Assembly: GCA_026119935.1 (NCBI GenBank)
Contig: JALRMH010000006.1
Span: forward strand, 310,001 to 374,000
Origin: Endothia cerciana
Lineage: Eukaryota > Ascomycota > Sordariomycetes > Diaporthales > Cryphonectriaceae
Direction: 5' to 3'
Length of the DNA: 64,000 nt
Shown here: in pieces, positions 18,700 through 29,976 of the stretch
How the letters are laid out: each line of letters begins with the position of its first letter
Numbering within the stretch: the first letter of the stretch is position 1
Translations under genes and position numbers: made by a program
Notes under the pieces: generated by a model
Seen by the model: the letters and a program-made list of their open reading frames with translations, nothing else
Database searches by the model: none
Told to the model about the DNA's origin: nothing

Positions 18700-19740
18700 C
18701 GTCCATCACATCAGTTCCGATGGTGGACGCAATGGGTCCCGCGAATCCTTCGTAGGCCAAGGGGGATGTTCGGTCTGGGTACCACTGAGATCTGCCCGAT
18801 GCGGGCGAGCAGTGTCAGCAGGTTATCCATAATTATTTCTCCTGAATATACGGCATCTGTATCAAGACTTACCGGTTCGAAGTCGTCGCCATGGTTTACG
18901 GGGAGGAATGTCGTACTCGCTAAGGCGCCCCTCGTTCTCAAGGTTCCACCTCACCGTGGCACGCGTGGCTACCCAGAAGTGCGGACATACCAGCGTCACA
19001 TCGCGGTGAGCCAGCTCCGCACTGATCTCAGTAGTGTTGTGGTTCTCGATCATATCACTTTTGCCCGAAGCCGGGTATAGGTTATACAGCTTTTCAGTAT
19101 CCGACGAGGCTGGGGCAGGAAGACCATACCAACCCGTCTCTCAGAACGAATCCCTGGGAGCTATTATAGCCGTCTTGCGTCTCGGTGTCATTGGGACCAG
19201 ATATGGCAAAGGATTCCCTTAAATATGTGCTATAACCTCCGCGTAAGGTGTCTCAGTTGAGTTGCTATTTTGCTAGGGCTTTCGTCAACGTTGAAATTAG
19301 ATAAGACCTGTCGACGACCAGCGCCCACCCGCACACATCTGGCTGACCATGGCTTTTCGTGATGTTATACATCGCAGTTGTAGATAGTAAGCCAGAATGC
19401 GCTGCCTGCGATGGCATGCGCTAACAAGGGCGGATCAGTTGCCTCATTGCTCGCTATCAGATAGGCGACAAGACTGCCACCGCCTACACTGGTCTCGCGA
19501 ATCGTCACTTGGATCGGGTCTCCGCCAAACCCACTGATCTACTTGTGGATCCATTCCAGTGCATATTGCTGGTCCAACAAGCAGAGTTCAAGCCGGAGTC
19601 TGCGTCGTCGGCGACCTCCTGTCTTTCCAGAAGACTGAAGGAGTTCGTCCAGGATTACAATAAGTAGACTGTCGTAAAGCCATTGGGCTTAGTGACGTTC
19701 AGTATAGTAACCCAAAGGTCTAGGAGACTAATGAGAGCCT
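18700..19740 (-). pseudogene. Decayed type-B carboxylesterase/lipase
   Basis: The minus strand read in several frames gives ordered pieces of the carboxylesterase family. From the 5' side: LNVTKPNG (about 19690), EVADDADSGLN (about 19600), LLDQQYALEWIHK then a TAG stop (19541..19539), ISGFGGDPIQVTI, then the nucleophile-elbow region with its usual GESAGG changed to RETSVGGGS, and IAGSAFW. Further downstream: HRDVTLVCPHFWVA (about 18965-19008), matching the family's CPxxWxA block, and NHGDDFEPV (about 18890). A frameshift lies between DSGLN and LLDQQ, and the HGGGF oxyanion block is lost or garbled. The gene is dead. The order and strand of the pieces make the family call safe. Confidence 0.75.
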
Positions 19741-20703
19741 CCCTTTTAGACGAAACGAAAGCCCCGCTAGAGAATAAATACCGGCCTAAGGGCGTCGCCT
19801 TGGTCTCACGGCGAGGTTCGGTAAGGAGGCTGCTGCGATGCCGGGTAGGTCTGTCCGCGGATTTAGAGCCGAATAATTCGGGGTGTAGATCGCTCTAAGC
19901 TTTACGCTCGTTGTATCTAGGAGCGGAACGAGCCGGATCTCCGCGCGTTCTAGGATAACCATCAGGGTGGTGCTTCTGTTTGCAGCTGTATCTTTTTCTA
20001 CACGGGGTGGAAGAAATATAATACTATGCAAAGTCTATACTTGAGTGTGTCTCAAGTCATTTGGCGGGAACTGCAGAAAGCTGCGATTCAAGACTAGTCT
20101 CCGAACATTGTCTTGAGTTCTTGTCACCTGGGGTTCTACTCTCTTGAAGCCCGCTCATTCGTCACATCCTCTGTCCCGCAGGACAAAAAAAAAAAAAAAA
20201 AAAGACTCTCGTGCCGTCCGGGCTCCGTCTTAACATACTCCTGTTCGGGACACTAGTTCGAATGACGATGAGGTCTTTTACAGGCGCCATGTTCCGTCAC
20301 GTGTGCCATGGGCGTCTCGAGAATTGTCCATGCCGCCTCTTATCCCCAGCTGCTTTTGTCCCGTCAGGCCTTTGCACAGCGTTAAACAAAAAGCCAGGAT
20401 CTCGGAGATTTGAGTGCGGCGATGACCCGGAAGCCGTCTAGTTGGAGCGGGCAGTGCCCGACGAGGCCAACGCGCGAAGAGATCTACCAGCTGCCTGCAT
20501 ACCTGAGAACAATCATCGACCCGGTCTCCTTTCCACCCCGTTACGAGAAAGTGGGAGACGCATAAGAACAACAAACAGGCCAGAAGAACCCTGAACCCAT
20601 CCACCTTATCGACTCCTAAGTTTGGTTCGTGACTGAGCACCTGGCCCCGTCCATCTTCGGACGACTGACATAGCGCAACGTAGCACATCGATCCTCCCCG
20701 AAT
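19741..20703. other. Intergenic, no gene seen
   Basis: Contains a poly-A run at 20185-20203. A minus-strand open frame between 20847 and 20278 shows no domain. Confidence 0.5.
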
Positions 20704-20753
20704 CAGTGGGGTTAGAACTCGCGCGTCTGCTACGCCCTGAGCTAAACCCCTAC
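20704..20753 (-). pseudogene. tRNA-like relic
   Basis: On the minus strand, GGGGTTTAGCTCAGGGCGTA resembles the acceptor/D-arm start and A box of a tRNA, and GAGTTCTAACCCC resembles a B box. The two boxes are too close, with the anticodon arm missing, so this cannot be a working tRNA. It may be a tRNA-derived repeat fragment. Confidence 0.25.
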
Positions 20754-21071
20754 TTCTGAACGGCGTGTGGGAAATGTGCCCGAAGCTTGAAACGAGCAGA
20801 GGACGATGCCATGGGCACCCTGGGTAGCGGAAGGCGGGGAGGTGCATTTCTTCATAGTTCTCTCCCCTCCAAGGGTTCTTGAGACCAGAGCTTGGAGGGC
20901 ATGGTCTGCTGGGCCGTAAGTATAGCCTCGGTGGCCGACGACCTCTGTTATACCTGTGGCTAGGTGAGGTGAGTAGGCTTTCCAGTAAGATCGAAATGGA
21001 CTGACCCGGGTGAATTCTGGGCTGACTGCGTCCAGGGTAGTCGAGGGCGGGAGAACGTCGGGCTCCCTACT

Positions 21072-21812
21072 CTACAACCAGTAACGGTGCCCCGACACTA
21101 GGTTCCCGGACCCGTGGCTTGGTACTTCCGGTGACGGACTATCCCCAGGGGTTATATTCGTTAGCCTTCCCCACAGGCCCGAGGTGAAGCGGCCTAGGTG
21201 ATCCGCGTTCTGCTGCCCGAGGTGGATCTTTGGAAGTCCTGTAGCCTTGAGGACAAGACGGGAGAGACGACCGCTGGCTGGGCCTGCTGTCCAGCCTTGC
21301 CACTTGATGCCCAGTTGCCATGGGACAGAATGTCTTTTGTTTTGAGACTGTAGCTGATCCGCAGCGATGTCAGGGGAGGAGGCGAGGCGCCGTTGTGGTC
21401 GAGTGGCGATGGCCCTGCTAGCCGCGACATGCATACTGGGCAGAACCCTGAACAGCTCAGTGTGAGCGGCTGAACGATCAAGCATGTCCTGTACCATGGT
21501 AGCAGCTCGAAAATGCCCGTCTAGGGGTCCCCGCAGGCTGGCAACGCGCAAGAGAAGCTCTCTTTGGGAAGCCCCATGAGCCCATTTGCCGATAATCATC
21601 TCTCCCACTCTGAGATGGACCACCACACCATGAGGTTCTATAGCCTTGACCCTCGAGAGGTCCGCGCACTGCAATTGGTGTCCCGGTCGGCCGCTATCTT
21701 GGTCTCTCCTTGGACACCTGCGGGGCCTCGGTGAGAGACGGGTCTGAACTTGCTCTGGAACAGACGGCCCGAACTGAGACATGACGTTCCCGGCCGAGTC
21801 CTTGGAGCCCAT
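21072..21812 (-). CDS. Unrecognised open frame of 246 codons
   Basis: Opens with MGSKDSAGNVMSQFGPSVPE, with no stop for 246 codons, in an otherwise gene-poor stretch. It has no membrane segment, signal peptide or recognised motif, and its composition is not clearly coding. It could be a chance frame or a decayed gene. I list it because it is the only long ATG-initiated frame between 17.4 and 23 kb. Confidence 0.2.
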   Translation of the reverse strand: MGSKDSAGNVMSQFGPSVPEQVQTRLSPRPRRCPRRDQDSGRPGHQLQCADLSRVKAIEPHGVVVHLRVGEMIIGKWAHGASQRELLLRVASLRGPLDGHFRAATMVQDMLDRSAAHTELFRVLPSMHVAASRAIATRPQRRLASSPDIAADQLQSQNKRHSVPWQLGIKWQGWTAGPASGRLSRLVLKATGLPKIHLGQQNADHLGRFTSGLWGRLTNITPGDSPSPEVPSHGSGNLVSGHRYWL

Positions 21813-23070
21813 AGAAAACGTCAACGCCAAAACGAAGATCCAGCTAGATCAGTGCCTGACGAGACTGTACTGTGGTGTAATCCTTGTTCCTGACTCGTCG
21901 AGGCGGATTTTATTTCCTTACTATGATATGTGCTACCCATAGTATTATTCGGTACTGTGGTAATTGTGCCGTAGTATTTCAGCATGGCCAGCTAATATTA
22001 TACTAGCACCGCAGATCAGGCCAGTGCTCACAACCCGACTCTCGGTGGCGGGTATGCCGGATATAAACCCGCATTCCTGATCTGAGCGCATCGTCAGCAT
22101 ACCCAGTACGCCAGCGTCGGGCACGGCCGGGCTACGTAAGACGGTAACCAAGACCACGGGGATAGCGTGGGGAGACTAATCAAGCCACGGAAGGTCCAGC
22201 CAGGCTAGTCTTTGCCTCAATGCGACGACAGTCGACTCCAGTCCAAAAATGGGCCCGGAGGCGAAGGTGGTATGGGAAACACAGTGCAAGGGGCGTGCTG
22301 AGGACTGTCGTGGGCCCACGCCAGAATACTACTATATCTGCCGCCGGCGACAGTGTCCCCTTTCGTCGAGCCCTGGGGGGCCCAGCTCTCCCCTCGTGTT
22401 CTCTGCGCGCTTGGGCCGTGTCTGAACCTGTTCAGCACGCGGCGCTACCGTCGAAAGGGCCTTGGCGGGTTCAACGTCCCTCATCCCCGTGTCGCAGAGT
22501 TCAGACCCGAAAGCCTGGACGGCTGGCCGTCTCCGGCACCCCCCCCCCCTCCTGTGGTGTGGACCTGGGCGGGCGCAGACCGGGCTCGACGACCATGGAT
22601 GAAGCTCTGTCAAAGCGTCCAACAAAAGCGTGTGGCTACCTACACACCTGTAAATTAGGAAGATCCAATACCAAGTTGCGTTAGTTCTTGGACGCCCGGG
22701 GGCTCGACGGCCCCCTGCCGTGGCACACTGTGCATCACCGAGAGAGTAAGGGAGATTTTCGATCGGCCGCTAGTTAAGGGCGACACGAGCTAGAGGGTAC
22801 CAGTAATGGATGTGCCACTCTTCCGTTCAAGAGCCCGACATTTCCTCCTGGACCGCTTCCGACATGATTTATGTATGGACCGCTCGGTCGATATCGTGGA
22901 TCGCGTCCGCGACCCTCTCTACCGCCTACCCTCTCTACCGCCCGCCCGCCCGACCTCCAACAACCCCATATGAGCTGGCGACAATATGAACCCCCTCTGA
23001 GCCCATCACCTACCTGACGAGCAGAGCCAGACGGTTGAAGTTCTACCCAAAAGACGACGCTGAGCAGCCA
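21813..23070. other. Intergenic upstream of the PTH11-like gene
   Basis: Contains an 8-bp inverted repeat (22050/22097), a C run at about 22540-22550 and short tandem ccctctctaccgcc units near 22912-22940. No gene recognised. Confidence 0.5.
22050..22104. repeat. Perfect 8-bp inverted repeat with 39-nt loop
   Basis: GGGTATGC (22050-22057) and GCATACCC (22097-22104). The loop read on the minus strand contains a CTGA/TCAG hairpin and a B-box-like GGGTTTATATCC, so it may be another truncated tRNA-like fragment. Confidence 0.4.
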
Positions 23071-23118
23071 GCCCAGCCCAGCCCAGCCCAGCCCAGCCCA
23101 GCCCAGCCCAGCCCAGCC
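23071..23118 (+). repeat. (GCCCA)n pentanucleotide repeat directly before a start codon
   Basis: About 9.6 units end at the base before the ATG of the PTH11-like gene, inside its presumed leader. Confidence 0.9.
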
Positions 23119-23856
23119 ATGGCGAAGGTGGTCCCACGGTCGATCGAGAACCGGGGGCCGCAGGTTGAAGGGGTTGCCATAACCTTCCTCGTCATGGCCA
23201 TCATATCCTTCGGCCTCCGCGTCTACGTCCGGGTTGTCATGATGCGAGGTTTCGGGTGGGATGACCGGTTCATGACCGCAGCAACCATCACGTTCACCCT
23301 CTACATCTCCTGTGTCTTAGGCGGCGTTCATTATGGTACCGGCCGTCACTTCTCCAACCTTAGTACGCTGGATATCGAGCGGGCCATGGAGGTATGATCA
23401 TCCAACACAACCCCCCCCCCCCCTTCACGGGCAGGGAGGAAGGCTCGTCCCTAGGCTGACACTTGACACCATGCGCAGTTCTGGTTCTTCTGTTACATTG
23501 GGTACTGCTGGACGATGATCTTGTCCAAGATCTCCATTGGGCTTTTCCTGCTCCGCATAATCGTCAAAAAGATAACGCTACATGTCATCTACCTGGCGAT
23601 GTTTCTGAGCGTTGTGACGGGTTTAATATTCTTCTTCGTCGCCGTGCTCCAGTGCTCACCCGTCTCCTACTTCTGGAACAAGACGCAGCCGGGGAGCTGC
23701 ATCTCGGTCGACATCATCATCGACATGACGTATCTATACTCCGCGTTGAACATCCTGTGCGATTTCTCATTCGCGCTGATGCCCATCTTCATCATCCAAA
23801 ATCTGAGTGAGTCACAATATCGCGCCGTACCTGGGGACGGCTCAGAAGAACTCCAG

Positions 23857-23901
<45 letters not shown>

Positions 23902-24672
23902 CCACATACTCTGTGTGCTAATCCAGCCTCGTAGACATGCCCAAGCGCCTGAAAATGGCCACCATCCCGTTGCTGAGCATGGGCTGTCTCGCAAGCGGGG
24001 GTGCGGTAGTAAGAATGGCATACGTGGAGCGATTCCGGGATGATGATTTCCTTTGTAGGTTCTCTTGTCGTCTTCTTGTTTCCCCCCCCCCCCCCCACCC
24101 CTCTCCCTTGTGTCTCTTGCCCTCTTGCGTTGCCCCACACGCGAGACGACCACTAACCGAGACAATCTCCTCCAGTCGACACGGTTGACATCGCGATCTG
24201 GTCCACCGTCGAGGCCGGCCTTGCCATCACGGCAGGCAGCCTTGCCTGTGTCCGACCTCTCTTCAAGCTTCTCTTACACCAACTGGGCCTGACGGGGTCA
24301 GGGGAGCTCTACCCGGTCGGATCGTCGAACCCCGACCGCGTCAGGCTCGCGAACCACGGGCAACGCCTGGAACCGGGTATCCAGACGATCGGGGGCCGCC
24401 GCTCACGGCACATCGACGTCTTCACCCTACACACGATACGGTCTGCCCGGGGCCAGGAGGGTGACGGGGGGTCGTTCCGGAGCCATGACGATAACAACGA
24501 GGACGAAACGACCAAGGTGCGGGCGGTTACGAGCAGCGAGGAGGCCCCGTCACCGAGAGGGCCAGATGCCGGGATTTGGGGGGCAAGACATGTCACGAAC
24601 CAAGAGAACCGGCCGAGCGGGAGGATGAGCAGGGGATGGCCGGTTGCTAGAGAGCCACGCCTGTCGCAATAG
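23119..24672 (+). CDS. PTH11-like rhodopsin-domain integral membrane protein
   Basis: Exons 23119..23391, 23479..23806, 23935..24054 and 24176..24672 give 405 residues. All joins keep frame and rebuild family motifs across splices: NLNMPKRLKMATIPLLSMGC over intron 2 and FDTVDIAIWSTVEAGLAI over intron 3. Seven membrane helices are expected. The first lies at about 16-35 (GVAITFLVMAIISFGLRVYV), followed by FGWDDRFM, the conserved WDD loop. The C-terminal 130 residues are polar and cytosolic. Proteins of this fungal rhodopsin family include PTH11, a surface receptor for appressorium signalling in the rice blast fungus; most members have unknown ligands. No CFEM domain is present. The start gives MAKVVPRSIENRGPQVEG. 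Confidence 0.88.
23860..23898 (+). repeat. (CT)n microsatellite in intron 2 of the PTH11-like gene
   Basis: About 19 CT units on the sense strand, between the GTGAGT donor and the GTAG acceptor of a 128-bp intron. Confidence 0.9.
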
Positions 24673-24920
24673 CCAAGAGGGATGCAATTATTATGAGCGC
24701 TACTAGATATGATCTACCCCTTAATGTGTCGGGGTACTGTATGTCGAAGTGCCCGTCGGACTTCTAAGAACCGCATATACGACATTGTTCGCTCCAGATC
24801 GGGTTGCTCCGACCTCCTGACCCCGAGATCTTGTTGGCGAACCGTGTACTGCACCGGACGGCCTGGAGCGTATCCCAATATGTTCCCACCGACCAGCCAG
24901 GCCTGGTGCCCTGCTGACCA

Positions 24921-24945
24921 CGGGCGGGCGGGCGGGCGGGCGGGC
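24921..24945 (+). repeat. (CGGG)n repeat
   Basis: About six CGGG units between the convergent PTH11-like and prolyl hydroxylase genes. It could form a G-quadruplex. Confidence 0.85.
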
Positions 24946-24956
24946 CGGCTTCATCC

Positions 24957-25903
24957 TTACTCCTTCACCCTGGCCCTCGTCCAGATGTTCAGCCCGATCT
25001 TGGTCCCCTGGATGACAGGCTGGCCGCCGTGCGCGGTATCCTCATGGCCCGAGCCGTCCTCCCTGAAGTTGACCCAGAACAGCGCGTTGCCGGGCACCGG
25101 CCGGACCGCCAGCCCGCTCTCGTAGCCGCAGTCCAGCCACCCGCCGCGGCACCAGGGGCGCAGCATCCCCCACGCCGGCCGCCCGACCCGGGGGAACCAC
25201 GTGGCGCCGCCCTCGATGTCGGCCGAGGCCTCGAGCGTCGCGAAGAAGCTCGTCCGCCTGTCGACGCCCTGCGGCGCGGCGCTGTGCCAGTCGTAGTGCG
25301 TCGTGAACGACCCGCCGGCCCCGTACCGGAGCACGGCCAGCTCCTCCATCGCGTGGCCCGGCGCGAACCCCTGGAACTCGGCCCCGCGCGCCTTGACGCA
25401 GTCGACCACCGGGTCCCCGTCGGCCAGCCAGGCCGTCTCGCTCCTGCGCGTGCTCGGGTCGACGTACATGTTCTTGGGCCCGCCCCCCCCGCCGCCGTCG
25501 TAGTTCTCCACCACGGAGGGCTGGTACAGGGCCGAGCTGTGGGTTTTCAGATGACTTTTAGCAGGGTCCGCCGGGGGGCTTCGTGCGGGCTGTGGACTGA
25601 CGCTAGGCTCCTCAGGTGCTGTGTCTCGTAGGGCGACATGAAGTCCTCTATGTATACCATGATCGGGTCGAAGGATAGGAACTTCGGCCGGAGGCGCAGG
25701 TTCGTGCATGTGTAGTTGGTGCTCTCGCCTGCGCCGCCCCAGGACGAAGCCGATGATGGTCTTGGGGCAGCCGGGGGGAAGTCGACAAGCGAGGGCAGCA
25801 TCTCGTAGCCATCGTCCAGTATGAGCCGGACACCGGCCGTGTAGAGGACGTACGCGCCGAGGAGTGCGGCGGCGTTGAAGCCGAGCAATAGTTTGGATGC
25901 CAT
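24957..25903 (-). CDS. Membrane-anchored prolyl 4-hydroxylase-like dioxygenase
   Basis: Exons 25903..25602 and 25536..24957 are joined over a 65-bp intron (GTCAGT...CCCACAG, with a TGCTAAAA branch site, phase 2), giving 293 residues. The N-terminus (MASKLLLGFNAAALLGAYVL) is a signal anchor, which points to the ER. The P4Hc domain covers about 85-290. Iron ligands are His181 and Asp183 (THYDWH) and His270 (DTAHGG). Lys280 (QGTKIGLN) binds 2-oxoglutarate. The family hydroxylates prolines using Fe(II), oxygen and 2-oxoglutarate; in fungi substrates are mostly unknown. A Gly6 run at 115-120 precedes the Cys-rich middle segment (MLRPWCRGGWLDCGYES). The CA-rich leader lies just upstream. Confidence 0.88.
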
Positions 25904-26990
25904 TGCGGGCAAGCTTTTACGGGATAGCCCTTTTGTGTGTGTGTGTGTGTGTGTATGTGTGTGTATGTATGTGTGTATGTATGTGTGTGTGTATGTGTAG
26001 TATGTGTAGTATGTGTTTGTGCAAGGTGCTGCAGCTCCAGACGGTTCTGCCCTTCCAGGGCGCTGGTTCTCTCCCCCTCTATTTGATCTCTTCAACCACT
26101 CAAGAATCATCAGATCCTACGACACGATGCCGTTTGGCAGGTGGATGTGCGCAGGGTTGTTTGAGACGGCGTCGACTTCGGACTTGAAACGGCCTGCACA
26201 AACTTATTGGTGATCCCCCACAATTCGTGCCTTTGAAACACCCCGGATGACGACCGCAGGTCTCGTAACCGCCGTGCTCGTACGCGCATATTACCTACTA
26301 CACTTTGTCCAACACCACATCAGATGTTGCTGGCCGCACACTTCCGCATGTTACAGCGCTGACGGGGTAAGGAACCCGGCCATGTCTACCTTCATCCCTC
26401 TCCAGCCAAAGTTTCACTCTTTCTATGACCATGCAGTAGCTCCTCGACCTAGCGCTTCACGGTCTCAGGACCGTGGCCGTGCTGTACTGCACCGCACCAG
26501 TTACTTCTCGGGCTTGGGATTGGATTGTTCTGCGAGCTATCTGCAACGACTTTCCCGTTCCGCGCTGCCGTCAAGGGTGCTAGAATGTGCGTGACCGTAT
26601 ATCCTCCCTCTGGGACCTGAGAACAATTAGGCTTGCGAGACATGTAGCCCCTGACACGGATCCCATATTGGCCAAATCAATTGCCCTCTTCACGGCGTCC
26701 ACAGGGCCTGCAGGTTATTCATAAATCAGCCTGAGAAAGCTTCTCAGGGTTTGGTAGGATGACCTACGGTGCCGTAAATGACCGCACCGCACCGTAATGA
26801 TCGCAGTAATTGTTGACCGGGCCCGACCAAGCTCTCTCTACCTTGCCTATCTCCGAGTCCACGTCGACAGGACCGACAGGACGCACATACTTCCCCCCCC
26901 CCCCCCCCGTGTACTCACTCAGCCTGACACGCCCAGAACCCGCCGGCAGAACGTGGTCTCCACGCACGCGCCTGCCGCCACGCCGCTCCG
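25904..26990. other. Intergenic with a GT/CA microsatellite
   Basis: 5' flank of the prolyl hydroxylase gene and 3' flank of the MFS gene. It holds an A/T/G repeat tract at 25934-26017 and a C run near 26892-26908. No gene recognised. Confidence 0.5.
25934..26017 (+). repeat. Compound (GT)n/(GTAT)n microsatellite
   Basis: Starts with about 10 GT units and continues as GTAT variants. It lies about 30 bp upstream of the prolyl hydroxylase start and reads as (CA)n in that gene's sense, like the metallothionein leader. Confidence 0.9.
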
Positions 26991-28749
26991 TCAGAAGACG
27001 TATCTGAAATTCGGATTCTCCCGGTCGGTCATGTCGCTGAAGGCCGTCTCGTCCAGGTCGGGCTGCCCCCCGGGGTCCCCGCCGGTCCCCCTCCTGCGGT
27101 CGCGCCGCCCGTTCTCCCAGCTGAGCGTGCACCGGAACGCGAGGATGACCGCCAGCCCGGTCAGGTTGCAGAAGATCATGCTGTCGATGCCGAGCCGGTA
27201 CGTCGGGGCCTGGTCGGTCTTGAAGAGGAACGGCCCGACGATGTTCCCTGCGGCGGGCCGGCGGGCGGCTCAGCAATTAATAATGACGGAGGAAGGGACT
27301 TTGCCCTCTCGCAGATATAGACTGGCTAGCAACGACGCCCCGCCGGGGGGATGACTCACCGATACAGTAGCCCAGGAAGAGGAAGGCGTTCGTCACCACC
27401 TTCTTGGTGTGCCCCGCCGTGTTCGCCGTCACCAGGCTCAGGATCAGCACGAAGGCCGCGTTGTACGGCCCCGTCAGGTAGTAGCACCACAGCCTGGCGA
27501 TGTGCCGGTCCGCGGGGACGAACCGCAGCCCGAAGGCGCCGGCGACGTTGGGGAGCGTGTACAGGATGATGAACCAGCACCGCGTGTCCCTGCGCAGCCG
27601 CACGGAGAAGAAGTCGTTGAGGAGGACGCAGCTCAGGATCGACAGGGCGATCAGGCACCCGTAGGGGACCTGCATCAGGGCAGTGACGAGGGTGCCGAAG
27701 CCGAAGCCCTCGATGATGAGCGTCCCGAAGTTGCTGATGCCGCCGTTGGGCATGTTCTGCAGCACGCCCATGAGGAAGAAGAGGTATGTCTTGGGGTCCC
27801 GCAGGGCCTCCACCAGCTGGTAGCGCCTGAAGTGCTTGTTCTCCACGCCCGTCTGGTTCTCCCGCAGCCGCTCGACGGCGATGCGCCTCTCGCGGGGCGA
27901 CAGCAGCGGCGCGGTGACGGGCGAGTCGGGCAGCGCGAAGAAGAGGACGGCCCCCCACAGGCAGCACAGGCTGCCGACGATGATGAACTCGTACTTCCAG
28001 CTCGGCAGGGCGCCGCGGATCTGCCCGATGCCGAAGCCGAGGAGGCCCCCCAGCGCGATGCCGAAGCCGTTGGCGGTGTACCACAGGCCGATGCGGACGG
28101 GCTGCTGCCTCCTGGTGTACCACATGGAGGTGATGAGCATGAAGCTGGGGTCCGAGCAGGCCTCGGCGGCGCCGGAGAGCGCCCGGAGGGCGGCCAGCGT
28201 GGCGAAGCTCCTCGCGCCGGCCTGCGCGATGAGCAGGACCCCCCAGAGGAAGATGTTGAAGCCTAGGTACCGGGCCACGGGTAGGCGCTGTAGGAGGAGG
28301 TTGGTGGGGAACGCCCACGCCAGGAAGCCGAAGTAGAACATGGACGAGAGCCAGTTGTAGTCGGTGCCGACGAGGCCGAGGTCCTCGCGGATGCCGAAGA
28401 TCGCCGCGTAGGACAGGGTGGTCTTGTCGATGTAGAAGAAGGCGTAGCAGACGGCGAGGTACGGGATGATCATGAGGTCGATCTTGCGGACGAGCCGCCG
28501 CTCCTCGTCCCGGGTGTACGGCTCCAGGGAGGCATCGTCGAAGAGGGCCTGGGCGGTGTCACCACCCGCCGCTGGCCCGGGCGGGCCTCCTAATCTCTTG
28601 GTGTTTGTCGCCGCGGACTCCTGATGGACAGCGCCTGGCCCGCTGTCCTTGCCATCCCCCTCATCACCGGGCGAGGTGTGGAAAGACGGGGCCTCTCGTG
28701 AGATGGTGTCAGTCTTCCTGAAAGACCCGTCTGCTCCGGAAGAGTCCAT
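26991..28749 (-). CDS. MFS transporter, anion:cation symporter (allantoate permease-like) family
   Basis: Exons 28749..27360 and 27247..26991 are joined over a 112-bp intron (GTGAGT...CCGCAG, phase 1), giving 548 residues with 12 predicted helices. Residues 1-85 are polar, then DEERRLVRKIDLMIIPYLAV begins helix 1, the classic opening of Dal5/Tna1-type carriers. FYIDKTTLSYAAIFGIRED follows. The splice joins FLGYCI to GNIVGPFLFKTDQAPTYRLG, the conserved block before helix 11. Members import small organic anions such as allantoate, nicotinate, pantothenate or biotin precursors across the plasma membrane; the substrate cannot be read from sequence. The chosen ATG gives MDSSGADGSF; no upstream in-frame ATG is seen. 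Confidence 0.9.
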
Positions 28750-29976
28750 GCTGATAAGGACTGAGTTGTGCCAGCGGAGAGAGAGAAGAACACGCGACGT
28801 CGTTTCCAGGGAAGAGGTGGAGGAACTCAGGACGCCGCAAACCACTCCCTCCCAGGAGTAAATATATATAGTCCTGCGAGTGGACCTCGGCAGCTGTTAT
28901 CCCAGACCTACCCCGTCACGGCGATCTTCCCCTCTCGGCAATCCGTATTGTCGGTTGGATGTCAAGGCGAGAAACTGCTGGGAACCATGTTATGATGAAT
29001 CAAAAACGTGGGGGGCCAGACAGCTTCGTTGTACTTGGGCGGTGCGGGGGGACAAACGCCCATCGCTTCTCCAACGACCGCAACTCTCCCCCCTCCCTCC
29101 CGGGGAGAGTGGCATGATGAGAGATAGAGACGGGGGCGGGGGGAGTAAAGGGACCGTACTGCCTAATAATATACTCCGAGTCAAAAGAGCGAGTCAAGCC
29201 CTCGTCGCAGTCGGGATGGGACCTACACGTGTGATGTGGATAAGGTTTCCTAACCCCCCCCCCCCCTCCCGCCTCCCCGTACTTAAATACTGTATAGCAG
29301 ATTGGGTTTGGGTCCCTGGGCCGCCTGTGCCTGATCCATGTAAGATGATTGGCCGGAAGAGGACCTCGCGGCCTGGTCGACTTGCTCCTCATCGTCCTGG
29401 GTGTGGTCGACCCCGGTTGTTTCTCGTGTGTTTCCTGATGGTTGCCCTCATCCGGGATGGTAATACCGACCGACCCTGCACGCACGCACGTGAGGAGGAC
29501 CGAGATAGTAATAAAAACAAAATAAAAAGCAATCATGGGTACGGGTCGGGGCATCACGACGATCAAGGGCAGCGAGCGGCCACGGCACTGCAGCAGCATC
29601 AGTCGATTAGTCCATCATCAAATTCCATACATTGATTGGTGATTCTCATTCAATGTTCCCTCCCGGGACTCCAGCCGTACGGCCCAGTCTATGATATACT
29701 TCATCGCGATCTATGCCGTCCCTGGTCACGTTATGCTATATCAACAAGAAGGATGAACAAGAAATAACAAGAGAGAAGAAAAAAGAAAAAGAAATCCATC
29801 CGCTCTGGCGCCATTGCTGGCCGCCACCGCTTTTTGGATCAGCTTCACATTAGATATATGTTTTGTTTTAGATGGTGATCATGATCAGTCGTCGTGAGAT
29901 TTTATCTCCGCTTCAACCTGGCATGACTTGCGGAATCTACATCACCTTTTTCCCTTTCTTTCCTTCTTTCTTTCCC
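28750..29976. other. Intergenic between the MFS and ABC genes
   Basis: Promoter side of the MFS gene and 3' side of the ABC gene. A C run lies near 29257-29267, with A-rich and T/C-rich runs near 29770-29795 and 29948-29976. No gene recognised. Confidence 0.5.

Noticed and set aside
20278..20847. Open minus-strand frame of about 189 codons
   Set aside because: No motif, overlaps the tRNA-like relic and lies in a decayed region.
27356..28318. Long Ala/Arg/His-rich open frames on both strands across the MFS gene
   Set aside because: Shadows of a GC-rich coding region. The transporter frame has 12 helices and conserved motifs.
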